Notes: a model not told the origin generated them from the sequence alone. Shown: positions 18,346 to 27,803, counted from the stretch's first letter. The stretch: DNA of 64,000 nucleotides from Hungatella hathewayi (GCA_025149285.1 CP102274.1:3064001-3128000); one strand, 5' to 3'. Translations and numbers: made by a program.

Positions 18346-18349
18346 AGGC

Positions 18350-18409
18350 CGCAGAGCCCCTGTTACTGATGGAGAAACCATTGGAAACAGGAGCCCTGCG
18401 ATTTTTTTG
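18350..18409 (+). terminator. Terminator after the nitroreductase
   Basis: Arms CGCAGAGCCCCTGTT and AACAGGAGCCCTGCG pair with two mismatches and are followed by ATTTTTTT. Confidence 0.8.
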
Positions 18410-18491
18410 ATAATAAACTGTCAGAATTTTGTGAGATATATTGAAAAGAGAGAGAATTTCATGTATGCTAAGTAGAATTTACTTAAAATTA

Positions 18492-18685
18492 AGTGAGTGG
18501 GGAACTGCAGAAGCTGGCGATTGTCAGAGCGCTGTACCACTATTTACATATCACACCGTCTTTCCAGCTGCAAATTCTGCAGGCGGATTATCTTTCTGGA
18601 AGACGGAAATCATGAGGAGTTGATACGCTTAAACGGAAAGTACGCAGAGATGTTTCAGATGCAGGCAAGCCAGTATACAGGATAA
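18492..18685 (+). pseudogene. Remnant of an ABC transporter ATPase domain
   Basis: The frame near 18496 reads SGELQKLAIVRALY, the ABC signature loop. A second frame from about 18545 reads YISHRLSS, then RRIIFLEDGNHEELIRLNGKYAEMFQMQ, the H-loop and C-terminal tail. Walker A is absent, Walker B has been deleted between the two pieces, and the join changes frame. This is the 3' end of a dead ATPase of the type fused to or paired with exporter membrane domains. No intact copy is adjacent. Confidence 0.8.
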
Positions 18686-18726
18686 AGAAGTGCTTAAAAT
18701 GACAAACTGCTTTATAGAAGCGGAAG

Positions 18727-18778
18727 AGGCAATGAAAAAGGCGTTGATCTAACTCCTTTTTTCACTGCCTTTTCTTTT
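18727..18778 (+). terminator. Probable terminator
   Basis: AGGCAATGAAAAAGG pairs with CCTTTTTTCACTGCCT and is followed by TTTCTTTT. Confidence 0.65.
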
Positions 18779-18819
18779 ACTTACTTTTGCCAGGAATGTA
18801 ATGCTTTCATATAAAGTTT

Positions 18820-19260
18820 TTATGCGATTTTGATTTTGAGCTGCTCCATCTCTTTTTTGAGTTCCTGAATCATCTGCAGGAAAAGAGCGTTGTTTTCATG
18901 ATCCAGTTTTACCGTCCGATAATACTGTGTCAACTCATCCATATTTCTTTTGAGTTGTTCCATCTTCGTTTCAAGGTTCTCCTGTACTCTGTCAACCTCA
19001 CTTAATACAAGATTTTCAGACCTGCCGATCTCGGCCTTTATAGTATCCCTGAGAAGATTTTCAGACCTTTCGATTTCAGTCTTTATATTATCTCTGAGAA
19101 GATTTTCAGACCTGCCGATCTCGGCCTTTATAGTATCCCTGAGAAGATTCTCAGACCTGCCGATCTCAGTCTTTATATTATCCTTGAGAAGATTCTCTGA
19201 CCGTCCGATTTCTTCTTTCATAATGTCCCTGATTGCCTGCAAATCACTGTGTTCTAACAT
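18820..19260 (-). CDS. Coiled-coil protein with 15-residue tandem repeats
   Basis: A 146-aa protein of unrecognised family. Residues about 15-85 consist of near-identical 15-residue units of the form IGRSENLLRDTIKAE. Residues 85-146 are a second coiled coil rich in Glu, Lys and Leu (METKMEQLKRNM-like, QELKKEMEQLKIK). There is no signal peptide or membrane helix, so it is probably a cytoplasmic, elongated, self-associating helix. AGGAGGTAAT precedes the ATG. The repeat number may vary between strains. Confidence 0.8.
   Translation of the reverse strand: MLEHSDLQAIRDIMKEEIGRSENLLKDNIKTEIGRSENLLRDTIKAEIGRSENLLRDNIKTEIERSENLLRDTIKAEIGRSENLVLSEVDRVQENLETKMEQLKRNMDELTQYYRTVKLDHENNALFLQMIQELKKEMEQLKIKIA
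19011..19233. repeat. 45-bp tandem repeats inside the coiled-coil gene
   Basis: Units start at 19011, 19056, 19101, 19146 and 19191 (the last incomplete). The units at 19011 and 19101 are identical. Those at 19056 and 19146 share a second variant, giving a 90-bp higher-order period. Confidence 0.92.
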
Positions 19261-19387
19261 ATGATTACCTCCTGATATGGATTACCTGTATCACGATACC
19301 ATCTTCAGCCAAGGCTAGTATATCATTGTTCATATAAAGAAACAAGCAATTTTATCATAAGTTCAGCCCGGACAACCAGGACATTCT

Positions 19388-19876
19388 TTATACAGCCTGT
19401 ACTTCCTTTGCTTTACAGACATCGATCCATTCCCTTGCCTGTGAATATTTGAAGAGCTCCTCACAGGTAAGTTCAATCGCAGAGCTGGCGCTCCCTGCCG
19501 CCGGAAACACGGAGGGGAAGCGCTGCATGGAAATATCCAGATAAGTGGTGACGTGTTCCGGATTGGCAAACGGGCAGACACCGCCCACCTCGTGGCCTGT
19601 CAGCATGGCTACTTCCTCGGCCCCCAGCATACGGGCCTTAAAACCGAACTGCTTCTTAAACTTGGCATTATCGATCTTCATGTCCCCGGCTGTGACAATC
19701 AAGATACAGCCGTTCGTTTCATCTCCATGAAAAGAAAGGGTTTTGGCGATGCGCGCAGGTTCCACGGACAGCGCTTTGGCCGCTAATTCTACCGTGGCAC
19801 TGGACACCGGAAACTCCTGCACGTCACAGTCTCTGCCATAATCCCTTAAATATTCTTTTACTTTTGCAATAGACAT
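19388..19876 (-). CDS. YbaK/EbsC-family aminoacyl-tRNA deacylase
   Basis: A 162-aa protein of the YbaK/ProX editing superfamily, which hydrolyses mischarged tRNAs such as Cys-tRNA(Pro). Typical motifs are AKTLSFHG, a Lys in MKIDNAKFKKQFG and GGVCPFANPE. The gene is divergent from topB and shares a 124-bp promoter region with it. The exact substrate class cannot be set from sequence alone. RBS GGAGTC lies before the ATG. Confidence 0.88.
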   Translation of the reverse strand: MSIAKVKEYLRDYGRDCDVQEFPVSSATVELAAKALSVEPARIAKTLSFHGDETNGCILIVTAGDMKIDNAKFKKQFGFKARMLGAEEVAMLTGHEVGGVCPFANPEHVTTYLDISMQRFPSVFPAAGSASSAIELTCEELFKYSQAREWIDVCKAKEVQAV

Positions 19877-19936
19877 AATTAGACTCCTTCACTTTAACGT
19901 AATAAAATAGAAATAGAATTGTTTATAATTGTATCA

Positions 19937-19965
19937 TTGATATTCCGGTTTTTCAATGGTATAAT
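19937..19965 (+). promoter_or_regulatory. Promoter for topB
   Basis: TTGATA at 19937, a 17-base spacer and TATAAT at 19960, 36 bases before the topB ATG. Confidence 0.78.
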
Positions 19966-20000
19966 AGACGGGTTATGAATAGAAATCAGTGGGGATATAC

Positions 20001-22061
20001 ATGTCAAAATCTTTATACATTGCAGAAAAACCAAGTGTAGCACAGGAATTTGCCAATGCGCTTAAGATAAACGGAAGGCGCAGCGATGGTTATATTGAAT
20101 CGGAACAGGCAATTGTCACATGGTGCGTCGGCCATTTAGTTACCATGAGCTATCCGGAATGCTACGATCCAAAATACAAGAGATGGAGTCTCGAGACTCT
20201 GCCTTTTTTACCAAAAGAATTTAAATATGAAGTGATTCCCAGCGTGGAAAAACAGTTTAAAATCGTGAGCGGTCTGCTGAACCGGCCGGATGTGGATACC
20301 ATATATGTCTGCACCGACTCGGGGCGCGAGGGAGAGTATATATACCGTCTGGTGGCCCAGATGGCGGATGTGAAGGATAAAGCCCAGAAGCGGGTGTGGA
20401 TCGACTCCCAGACAGAGGAAGAGATTCTAAGAGGAATCAGGGAGGCAAAAGATGAGAAGGAATACGATAATCTTTCCGCTTCCGCCTATTTAAGGGCAAA
20501 AGAAGATTATCTGATGGGAATTAATTTCTCCCGTCTGCTTACACTAAAGTATGGGCAGAATATTTCGAACTATTTAAGAACCGGGAAGAATACGGTGATT
20601 TCTGTGGGGCGGGTGATGACCTGTGTCATGGGCATGGCAGTACGGCGGGAGCGGGAGATCAGAGACTTTGTGAAGACCCCTTTTTACCGGGTGATCGGTA
20701 CTTTTTCTCCTCAGGATATGGATTTTGACGGAGAGTGGAGAAGCGCTCCCGGGTCTAAATACTTTGAATCCCCGTATCTCTATAAGGAGAATGGATTTAA
20801 AGAGAGAAAGACGGCGGAAGCCCTCATCGAGTCGCTGTCCGCGGTTCAGCCCATGAATGCGGTGCTGCAGGCTATTGAGAAGAAGAAAGAGACGAAGAAT
20901 CCTCCGCTTCTTTATAATCTGGCGGAACTTCAGAATGACTGTTCCAAGATGTTTAAGATCAGTCCGGATGAGACCTTAAAGGTAGTTCAGGAACTGTATG
21001 AAAAGAAGCTTGTGACGTATCCGAGAACGGATGCCAGAGTCCTTTCCACCGCGGTGGCGAAGGAGATCTACAAAAATATCGGAGGGTTGAAAAATTTCGA
21101 GCCTCTGGCCGGATTTGCAGCAGAAGCGCTGGAGTCCGGTTCCTTTAAAGGGATTGCAAAGACGCGGTACGTGAATGATAAACAGATTACGGACCATTAT
21201 GCTGTCATACCGACCGGACAGGGCATGGGGGCTTTGAGGAGCTTATCGCCGCTGTCCGCAAAGGTTTACGAGGTAATTGCCAGAAGATTTTTAAGTATCT
21301 TTTATCCTCCGGCCATCTATCAGAAATATGCGCTGGAACTGGTGATTGACAAGGAACATTTTTTCACCAATTTCCGTGTTATGCTGGAAGCGGGGTACTT
21401 AAAGGTGGCAGACGTTCCGGGAAGCAGAAAAAAGCCGGATACCAAAGGGAAAGACGGACAGGCGGAGAACGCCTCCGGGGATTCCGATGAGGGAAACACG
21501 GATTCTGCACAGAAGAACATGGATAACCCGGAATTCATCGCCATGCTGGGGACTCTGAAGAAGGGAGCCGTAATCCCGCTTAAGAGCCTGGCGATCAAGG
21601 AAGGTGAGACATCACCGCCCAAACGTTACACTTCGGGTTCCATGATTCTGGCCATGGAGAATGCAGGCCAGCTGATCGAGGACGACGAGCTGCGGGCTCA
21701 GATTAAGGGCAGCGGCATCGGAACCAGTGCTACCCGTGCTGAGATTCTAAAGAAGCTGTTCAATATAAAATACCTGGCCCTGAACCAGAAAACCCAGGTG
21801 ATCACCCCCACGCTTCTGGGAGAGATGATTTTCGACGTGGTAAACGCCTCCATCCGCCAGCTTCTCAATCCGGAACTGACAGCCAGTTGGGAAAAGGGGC
21901 TGACTTATGTGGCGGAGGGAAGTATCACCTCCGACGAATACATGCAGAAACTCGAGAATTTTGTCGCCGGACGAACAGCCAATGTATTGCGGCTGAACAA
22001 TCAATACGGCCTTCGGGGCGCCTTTGATGCGGCGGCGGCTAATTATAAAAAAACAAAATAG
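20001..22061 (+). CDS. topB: DNA topoisomerase III (type IA)
   Basis: A 686-aa enzyme that relaxes or decatenates DNA through single-strand passage. It has an N-terminal TOPRIM domain (IAEKPSVAQ, CTDSGREGEY), the catalytic Tyr in LVTYPRTDARVL, and the later GIGTSATRAEI motif. No C-terminal zinc ribbons are present. A hydrophilic insert around residues 475-510 (KPDTKGKDGQAENASGDSDE) looks disordered. ATG 20001 is preferred to ATG 19989 because GGGGAT sits at normal spacing. The acyltransferase-like gene follows 13 bp later. Confidence 0.92.
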   Translation: MSKSLYIAEKPSVAQEFANALKINGRRSDGYIESEQAIVTWCVGHLVTMSYPECYDPKYKRWSLETLPFLPKEFKYEVIPSVEKQFKIVSGLLNRPDVDTIYVCTDSGREGEYIYRLVAQMADVKDKAQKRVWIDSQTEEEILRGIREAKDEKEYDNLSASAYLRAKEDYLMGINFSRLLTLKYGQNISNYLRTGKNTVISVGRVMTCVMGMAVRREREIRDFVKTPFYRVIGTFSPQDMDFDGEWRSAPGSKYFESPYLYKENGFKERKTAEALIESLSAVQPMNAVLQAIEKKKETKNPPLLYNLAELQNDCSKMFKISPDETLKVVQELYEKKLVTYPRTDARVLSTAVAKEIYKNIGGLKNFEPLAGFAAEALESGSFKGIAKTRYVNDKQITDHYAVIPTGQGMGALRSLSPLSAKVYEVIARRFLSIFYPPAIYQKYALELVIDKEHFFTNFRVMLEAGYLKVADVPGSRKKPDTKGKDGQAENASGDSDEGNTDSAQKNMDNPEFIAMLGTLKKGAVIPLKSLAIKEGETSPPKRYTSGSMILAMENAGQLIEDDELRAQIKGSGIGTSATRAEILKKLFNIKYLALNQKTQVITPTLLGEMIFDVVNASIRQLLNPELTASWEKGLTYVAEGSITSDEYMQKLENFVAGRTANVLRLNNQYGLRGAFDAAAANYKKTK

Positions 22062-22074
22062 GAGAATTAAGAAC

Positions 22075-22755
22075 ATGAAAAAAGAAGACATGATAATCAG
22101 GGATTTATTTGATACCAGCCACACCATTGCAAAACTGTTATTTGAAAGAAACACGTATCCTTGGGAAATCCTTCCGAAGATCGGCGAGTATATCACCTCC
22201 CTTGGAGAACTGCTCCCGGAAGACGAATACAACCGCATGGGTAAATCCATCTGGATTCACAAATCCGTCAAGATGCCGCCGACTGCGTGTCTGGCTGACA
22301 ATGTCATCATCTGCAAGGGCGCATCGATCCGCCACTGCGCATTTATCCGCGGAAACGTTATTGTTGGCGAAGGCGCTGTAGTTGGAAACTCCTGTGAGTT
22401 AAAGAATGTAATCCTGTTTGACGGCGTTCAGGTGCCGCATTACAATTACGTCGGTGATTCTATCCTGGGATATAAGGCGCATATGGGAGCCGGTTCCATC
22501 ACCTCCAATGTGAAGTCCGATAAGACTCTGGTTAAGGTTCACGCAGAGGATGGAGATATCGAGACCGGATTAAAGAAATTCGGGGCAATCCTGGGTGATT
22601 TTGTAGAAGTCGGCTGCGGCTCCGTTTTAAATCCGGGAACCGTAATCGGACCGAAATCCAATATCTATCCGCTTTCCAGCGTAAGAGGCTGTGTTGACGG
22701 CGGCTGCATCTACAAGAAGCAGGGTGAAGTTGTAGAAAAGCGCGAAGCAGAGTAA
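22075..22755 (+). CDS. Left-handed beta-helix (hexapeptide) nucleotidyl/acyltransferase-like protein
   Basis: A 226-aa protein. After about 65 helical residues, hexapeptide repeats run from SIWIHKSVKMPP through ASIRHCAFIRGNVIVGEGAVVGNSCELKN to a late GSVLNPGTVIGPKSNIYP, the left-handed beta-helix of GlmU-like enzymes. The N-terminal nucleotidyltransferase domain of GlmU is absent, so annotation as UDP-GlcNAc pyrophosphorylase would be by homology only. It is probably a trimeric acyl- or nucleotidyl-transferring enzyme or sugar-nucleotide binder. GGAGAA precedes the ATG. It lies between topB and the transporter on one strand. Confidence 0.78.
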   Translation: MKKEDMIIRDLFDTSHTIAKLLFERNTYPWEILPKIGEYITSLGELLPEDEYNRMGKSIWIHKSVKMPPTACLADNVIICKGASIRHCAFIRGNVIVGEGAVVGNSCELKNVILFDGVQVPHYNYVGDSILGYKAHMGAGSITSNVKSDKTLVKVHAEDGDIETGLKKFGAILGDFVEVGCGSVLNPGTVIGPKSNIYPLSSVRGCVDGGCIYKKQGEVVEKREAE

Positions 22756-22777
22756 GAGTACAGGGGTACAAAACGAC

Positions 22778-24109
22778 ATGTCAGAAAAAACACATACTGC
22801 GGGGAAGAACGGAAAGTTCGGCTCGCGGCTTGGATTTATACTGGCCTCCGTAGGCTCTGCAGTCGGTATGGGGAACATCTGGATGTTCCCCTATCGCGTA
22901 GGGCAGTACGGAGGCGCAGCTTTTTTAATTGTTTATTTTGGTTTTATCCTTTTATTTGGTCTGGTAGGGCTGTCGGGTGAATTTGCATTTGGAAGACTGA
23001 CAGGAACCGGGCCGATCGGTTCCTACGGTTATGCATTAAAAACCCGGGGCAAAAAAGGCGGAGCACTACTCGGAGCCATCCCCCTGATCGGATCACTGGG
23101 GATTGCGATCGGCTATGCCATTATCGTTGGCTGGGTGCTTCGATACTTATTCGGCTCTCTGTCGGGAGTCATGATGGGGATGGAGGCAGAGGTCTATTTT
23201 TCACAGGCGACCGGCCATTTTGGCAGTGTTCCCTGGCATTTTATGGTTGTTGCCATCACCATGGCGGTGTTAGTGGGCGGTGTCCTGAAGGGCATAGAAA
23301 AGGTCAACCGTATTATGATGCCTGCATTTTTTATCCTGTTTATCATCATTGCGGTGAGGGTCTTCTTTCTGGACGGCGCCTTAGCCGGTTATGAGTATCT
23401 GCTGATCCCGCGCTGGGAGCTGCTGTTAAAGCCGGAGACGTGGGTGATGGCTATGGGACAGGCATTCTTTTCCCTGTCGATTACAGGCTCGGGTATGATT
23501 ATTTACGGCAGCTATTTAGACAAAAAGGAAGACATTCCGAAGGCAACCATGACGACCGCGCTCCTTGATACGGTGGCGGCTCTGCTTGCGGGCTTTGCCA
23601 TCATTCCCGCAGTGTTTGCATTTCAGATGGATCCGGCCAGCGGTCCGCCTCTCATGTTTATCACACTTCCGAAGGTTTTCGCACAGATACCGGCGGGGAG
23701 ATGGGTGGCTGTGCTGTTCTTTCTTTCTGTTTTGTTTGCCGGAATCACCTCCCTTGTCAACATGTTCGAGGTGTGCGCGGAGGCAGTTCAGACTCATCTG
23801 CATTTCAGCCGGAAGAAAGCAGTCTTTATGGTGGGAAGTCTCGTGTTCCTGGTTGGACTTTTCATAGAATATGAGCCGTATATGGGCTCCTGGATGGATA
23901 TGATAACGATTTATGTTGTGCCGTTTGGAGCGGTGCTCTGCGCGATCATGATCTACTGGGTCCTGGGGATAAACAGGATTGGAGAGGAACTGAATACCGG
24001 CCGGAAAAAGCCGGTTGGAAAGCTGTTTTGCTTTGCGGCGAAATATGTTTATGTGGGGCTTGCCGTTCTGGTGTTTATTATGAGTATTGTATACAAAGGA
24101 ATTGGCTGA
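22778..24109 (+). CDS. Sodium-dependent neurotransmitter-symporter family (NSS) transporter
   Basis: A 443-aa membrane protein with about 11-12 helices. The first helix carries the family sodium/substrate motif (GFILASVGSAVGMGNIWMFPY), and an unwound GSG motif appears later (SITGSGMIIYG). Bacterial members import amino acids with Na+; the substrate is not determined. A shared hairpin terminates it against the convergent upp gene. Confidence 0.92.
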   Translation: MSEKTHTAGKNGKFGSRLGFILASVGSAVGMGNIWMFPYRVGQYGGAAFLIVYFGFILLFGLVGLSGEFAFGRLTGTGPIGSYGYALKTRGKKGGALLGAIPLIGSLGIAIGYAIIVGWVLRYLFGSLSGVMMGMEAEVYFSQATGHFGSVPWHFMVVAITMAVLVGGVLKGIEKVNRIMMPAFFILFIIIAVRVFFLDGALAGYEYLLIPRWELLLKPETWVMAMGQAFFSLSITGSGMIIYGSYLDKKEDIPKATMTTALLDTVAALLAGFAIIPAVFAFQMDPASGPPLMFITLPKVFAQIPAGRWVAVLFFLSVLFAGITSLVNMFEVCAEAVQTHLHFSRKKAVFMVGSLVFLVGLFIEYEPYMGSWMDMITIYVVPFGAVLCAIMIYWVLGINRIGEELNTGRKKPVGKLFCFAAKYVYVGLAVLVFIMSIVYKGIG

Positions 24110-24141
24110 TCGCATAAAGCTGACAAAAAAGATTACAATAA

Positions 24142-24189
24142 AAAAGATGTGCTCCGCAGATTTCACGATCCGCAGAGCACATCTTTTTG
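24142..24189. terminator. Bidirectional terminator between the NSS gene and upp
   Basis: AAAAAGATGTGCTC and GAGCACATCTTTTT form a long stem with A- and T-runs on both sides. Confidence 0.88.
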
Positions 24190-24205
24190 CTATATCAGCA
24201 CCGGT

Positions 24206-24847
24206 TTATTTCGTACCGAAAATCCTGTCTCCGGCATCGCCAAGACCCGGGCAGATGTAGGCGTTCTCATTTAACTGACGATCGAGATGGCCGACATAGA
24301 TCTGAATGTCCGGATGTGCCTTATGAAGCCGTTCCAGACCTTCCGGAGCAGCGATAATCGCCATAAACTTAATGTTCTTTCCGCCGTGCTCTTTGATGAA
24401 ATCCACGGCCGCAACAGCGGAACCGCCGGTAGCCAGCATGGGATCTGTTACTACAATGGTTCTCTGTTCAATGGGGTTCGGAAGCTTGCAGTAGTACTCA
24501 TGAGGCTCATGGGTGACTTCGTCACGATAGAGACCGATATGCCCGACCTTGGCAGACGGAACAAGTGCAAGGATTCCGTTGACCATACCGAGTCCGGCAC
24601 GAAGGATCGGAACAACGGCGAGCTTCTTTCCTGCAATCATGGGAGTCATGCATGTTTCAATCGGAGTTTCGACCTCGACCTCCTTTAAAGGGAGATCTCT
24701 TAAGGCTTCATAGCCCATAAGCATGGCGATCTCTTCGATCAGTGCGCGGAACTCATTGGTTCCGGTTCTCTTATCCCTCAGGATAGAAATTTTGTGCTGG
24801 ATTAATGGGTGGCTGAAGACAGTTACATTTTCAATTGGAAATTCCAT
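24206..24847 (-). CDS. upp: Uracil phosphoribosyltransferase
   Basis: A 213-aa salvage enzyme converting uracil and PRPP to UMP. The PRPP loop ([12 protein letters not shown]), the Arg-rich N-terminal [11 protein letters not shown] and the uracil-binding tail ([17 protein letters not shown]) are all present, and the length matches the family. It follows uraA by 18 bp on the minus strand, so transport and conversion of uracil are co-expressed. RBS AAAGGA. Confidence 0.97.
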   Translation of the reverse strand: MEFPIENVTVFSHPLIQHKISILRDKRTGTNEFRALIEEIAMLMGYEALRDLPLKEVEVETPIETCMTPMIAGKKLAVVPILRAGLGMVNGILALVPSAKVGHIGLYRDEVTHEPHEYYCKLPNPIEQRTIVVTDPMLATGGSAVAAVDFIKEHGGKNIKFMAIIAAPEGLERLHKAHPDIQIYVGHLDRQLNENAYICPGLGDAGDRIFGTK

Positions 24848-24865
24848 GGTATAGTAATCCTTTCT

Positions 24866-26191
24866 TTAGTTTTTTACAGTATCAGCTGTCTGCGGCAGTA
24901 TGATATTCATAAGGACTCCGATGACTACGGCGATGAAAAGGCCGGAGATGTTAAGCGTAATGGAGCCAGCGTGGATATTGAGTCCGCCCAGCTGCGCAAA
25001 ACCGAGGCCAAAGACGAGAATCAGTCCGACGATGGTTAAGTTGCGGCTGTGAGTGAAATCAAGATCTGATTCCGCCAGAGAGCGGATTCCGACTGCGGCG
25101 ATCATACCGAACAGCATAACTTCCACACCGCCTTTAACCGGGCCGGGAATGGTCTGAAGAATTGCGCCAACCTTTCCGAAAAGGCCGAGTATGATCGCGA
25201 AGATGGCGGTCACACGGAGGAGACGGGGATTGTAATTTTTCGTCGTAGCTAAAACACCGGTATTCTCAGAATAGGTGGTGTTGGCAGGTCCGCCGACGAA
25301 TCCGGCAAATAAGGTTGCGAGTCCGTCGCCCATCAGGGTTCTGTGGAGACCCGGATCTTTTAAGAAATCTTTTCCGACTACCGTACCGTTCGTGGTGACA
25401 TCGCCGATGTGTTCCATAAAGGTGACGCAGGCGATCGGTGCAATGGAGAGAATAGCGCCCAGCTCGAATTTCGGAAGAGACATAAAGGGAACTCCATTCA
25501 TATCCTTTGTCACAAACGGGATATTAATCCATGCTGCGGACGTAATGGCGGAATAATCCATATGGAAGACTCCGACTGCGCCCAGAATAATACACAGAAT
25601 GTATCCTGCAGCGATTCCGATTAAGATCGGGACCAGTTTGAAAAAACCGTGTGCGAAAATGGAACAGAGAATTACCACAAAGAGCGTAAACAGGGCGATG
25701 CCCAGGTTTAAAGCGATCTCGGAGGTAAGGCCGTCCGCCAGGCTTAATCCGCCGGTCGCATCACCGATCGCGGTACTGGCCAGGTTAATACCGATGACCA
25801 CAATTACGGGTCCTGTGACAACCGGAGGAAATACCTTTTTGATCTTGTCCGCCCCGATTAAAAAAGCAATCAGCGCAAACAGCAGATAGATCAGACCGGC
25901 AAAAATAATTCCACCCTGTGCTAAAGGAATGTTTTCTGCAACCACGGCACCTTCCGGTCGAATGATGGCGCTTAACGCAGCCAGAAATGCGAAGGAAGAA
26001 CCGAGAAAAACAGGAACCTTAAACTTAGTACAGCAGTGGAATATTAAGGTACCCACACCTGCGGAAAACAGTGCGAGCGATGGATTAAGACCGGTCAGCA
26101 AAGGAACCAGAACCGTTGCGCCAAACATGGCAAACAGGTGTTGGATGCTGAGCAGATAGTCTCGTGTTGTCAGTTGCGTTTTTTCACTCAT
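24866..26191 (-). CDS. uraA: Uracil/xanthine permease (NCS2 family)
   Basis: A 441-aa proton-coupled nucleobase importer with about 14 helices. The family motif region is visible (QHLFAMFGATVLVPLLTG; later AGFVGGPANTTYSENTGVLA with the conserved Glu). ATG 26191 is chosen because GGGGT precedes it; the upstream ATG at 26209 has no RBS. It is the first gene of a uraA-upp operon. The leader is only about 40 bases, leaving no room for a PyrR attenuator. Confidence 0.94.
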   Translation of the reverse strand: MSEKTQLTTRDYLLSIQHLFAMFGATVLVPLLTGLNPSLALFSAGVGTLIFHCCTKFKVPVFLGSSFAFLAALSAIIRPEGAVVAENIPLAQGGIIFAGLIYLLFALIAFLIGADKIKKVFPPVVTGPVIVVIGINLASTAIGDATGGLSLADGLTSEIALNLGIALFTLFVVILCSIFAHGFFKLVPILIGIAAGYILCIILGAVGVFHMDYSAITSAAWINIPFVTKDMNGVPFMSLPKFELGAILSIAPIACVTFMEHIGDVTTNGTVVGKDFLKDPGLHRTLMGDGLATLFAGFVGGPANTTYSENTGVLATTKNYNPRLLRVTAIFAIILGLFGKVGAILQTIPGPVKGGVEVMLFGMIAAVGIRSLAESDLDFTHSRNLTIVGLILVFGLGFAQLGGLNIHAGSITLNISGLFIAVVIGVLMNIILPQTADTVKN

Positions 26192-26230
26192 TTTGCTACC
26201 CCATTTCATATCTTTGTATTTTTCCGTACT

Positions 26231-26259
26231 ATTTTATCAAATATGGGGTTAAATAGCAA
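26231..26259 (-). promoter_or_regulatory. Promoter of the uraA-upp operon
   Basis: On the minus strand: TTGCTA, a 17-base spacer and TAAAAT, about 40 bases before the uraA ATG. Confidence 0.65.
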
Positions 26260-26268
26260 CTATTTTCA

Positions 26269-27141
26269 CTATTTTGTGTCAGGTGTGTACTTTATCAGCG
26301 CAAAATCACCGAGAGCATGAGGTACTGGTATGGAAACATAGATGGTACCCTGATCCTCGTAGCTGAAAACTTCCGGGAATTTTACGGCTTCGTCGGAGCC
26401 CTTGGAGGTAGTTTTCGGCTCTTTCCATGGGAAATCCGCACGGCGGAACATTTCGGTATACGTCTCGATATCCGTATCGTTCTTAATCTTCATCAGTTCT
26501 TTTTCCAGTGTGGCATCCGCGTCAGCAAACTGGCAGTCAGCAGACAGCACATATCCGGCCAGTGTGTAAGGATCCGCATAGTCCGTGAGTCCCATGTCTT
26601 CTCCGAGCGCGGTGTCGATGGTATTCGTATAGAAGAGACTGACTGGATGGGCACCGCCGTCCGGCATGTAGGAGCCTGTGTAAACAGCAGTCAGGCGTCT
26701 CCGGTCCGCAGATACGACCCGGCATTTTACGGTGAGAGAATCCTTGCTTTCGTCCACGCCATATGCCTTGATAAATTCCAAAGCATGTTCATTTAACAGT
26801 TTGTTGACTGTTTCCTGCACAGCGGCCTTGCTCAAATTGGAGACAACCGGATATTCGATGGAAATATTACCGGTGGTGTAGGTATGAATGGACGTAGAGA
26901 CACTGGCAGAATTATCCGTCTTCTTAGAATCATCCTTTTCGGATTCGCCATCCGCCGCCTCTTTGTCTGAGCCTTCCGTCTCTTTAGTCTCGGCGGCTGT
27001 CGTAGTGGGAGACATGGTTTCCGTCGCCGCGGTCGTGTGGGTGCTTGTCAAATCGGTCTTATCCTGATTCTTTTTTCCGCAGCCGGCAAGGGAAAGGGCA
27101 CAGAGGAGTGAAAGAGTGAGAATAACAGTATATCGCTTCAT
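26269..27141 (-). CDS. Lipoprotein with DUF3298/DUF4163-like domain
   Basis: A 290-aa surface lipoprotein. The signal peptide ends in LAGC (lipidated Cys near residue 20). Residues 25-85 are a Thr/Ser/Glu/Lys linker of low complexity. Residues 90-290 resemble the RsiV-type DUF4163/DUF3298 fold, with GGAHPVSLFYTNTID typical of that family. In other proteins this domain senses lysozyme, but no sigma factor gene adjoins here. GGAGGC precedes the ATG. It is probably monocistronic. Confidence 0.82.
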   Translation of the reverse strand: MKRYTVILTLSLLCALSLAGCGKKNQDKTDLTSTHTTAATETMSPTTTAAETKETEGSDKEAADGESEKDDSKKTDNSASVSTSIHTYTTGNISIEYPVVSNLSKAAVQETVNKLLNEHALEFIKAYGVDESKDSLTVKCRVVSADRRRLTAVYTGSYMPDGGAHPVSLFYTNTIDTALGEDMGLTDYADPYTLAGYVLSADCQFADADATLEKELMKIKNDTDIETYTEMFRRADFPWKEPKTTSKGSDEAVKFPEVFSYEDQGTIYVSIPVPHALGDFALIKYTPDTK

Positions 27142-27360
27142 AAAAAGCCTCCTTTATCATTTGAATTCGATAGAGATAGTATACCATAATGGAGGAAAAA
27201 TGTATTGCAGAATTGCTTACGATTTTGTGTAGATAGATTCCTGAGAAAATTAGTTCCTTGAATTTCACGGCAGTCAGACAGGCTTTATATTCCCGATCCG
27301 GAAACATGCGGCCTGTTTATTACCGGCAGTCTGTTACTGGTTTGTTTAGCGTTCCGGATT

Positions 27361-27645
27361 TTATTTATTTTTCATTGCTTTGATTAACATTAAAAGTGCG
27401 GATTTTTCGGGTTGAGTCAGTCCGGATAAATCGAGACTGTCTTTGTGTTCCACACCCAAGAGGTAATCCGTGGATACTTTGAAAATTTGTGCAATGTGAA
27501 TTAATACATCATAGGAGGGCAGACGCAGCCCTGTTTCGTAGGCACTGATCACTGATTTAGTGAGTCCTAATTTCTGGGACAATTGGGCTTGGGTCATATT
27601 TTCCTGTAAGCGTAGAGTTTTTAAGGTGTTTCCAAAGTCAACCAT
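27361..27645 (-). CDS. XRE-family helix-turn-helix regulator
   Basis: A 94-aa cI/Cro-type DNA-binding protein. The HTH spans residues 8-62 (TQAQLSQKLGLTKSVISAYETG), followed by a short C-terminal helix that may mediate dimerisation. It is divergent from a small ORF at 27804. The 155-bp gap holds the palindrome GTAGTTTACTAC (27664-27675) near its own start, a plausible autoregulatory operator. Its target is unknown. Confidence 0.88.
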   Translation of the reverse strand: MVDFGNTLKTLRLQENMTQAQLSQKLGLTKSVISAYETGLRLPSYDVLIHIAQIFKVSTDYLLGVEHKDSLDLSGLTQPEKSALLMLIKAMKNK

Positions 27646-27714
27646 ATCAATTCTCCTTTTTCAGTAGTTTACTACATATGGTATGTTTATATGGTTGATT
27701 AAATATTCGTATAG

Positions 27715-27743
27715 TTGACCTGAATCCATAAAAGCTGTATACT
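27715..27743 (+). promoter_or_regulatory. Strong promoter for the 77-codon-class small gene
   Basis: TTGACC at 27715, a 17-base spacer and TATACT at 27738, 61 bases before ATG 27804. Confidence 0.75.
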
Positions 27744-27803
27744 TTTTATACAAGAAGCAGGACGGGAGAAGATAAAGGACAATGGAGGGGAAAGTATACC
27801 GTG

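Noticed and set aside
19011-19233. CRISPR array
   Set aside because: Repeats are contiguous 45-bp coding units without spacers.
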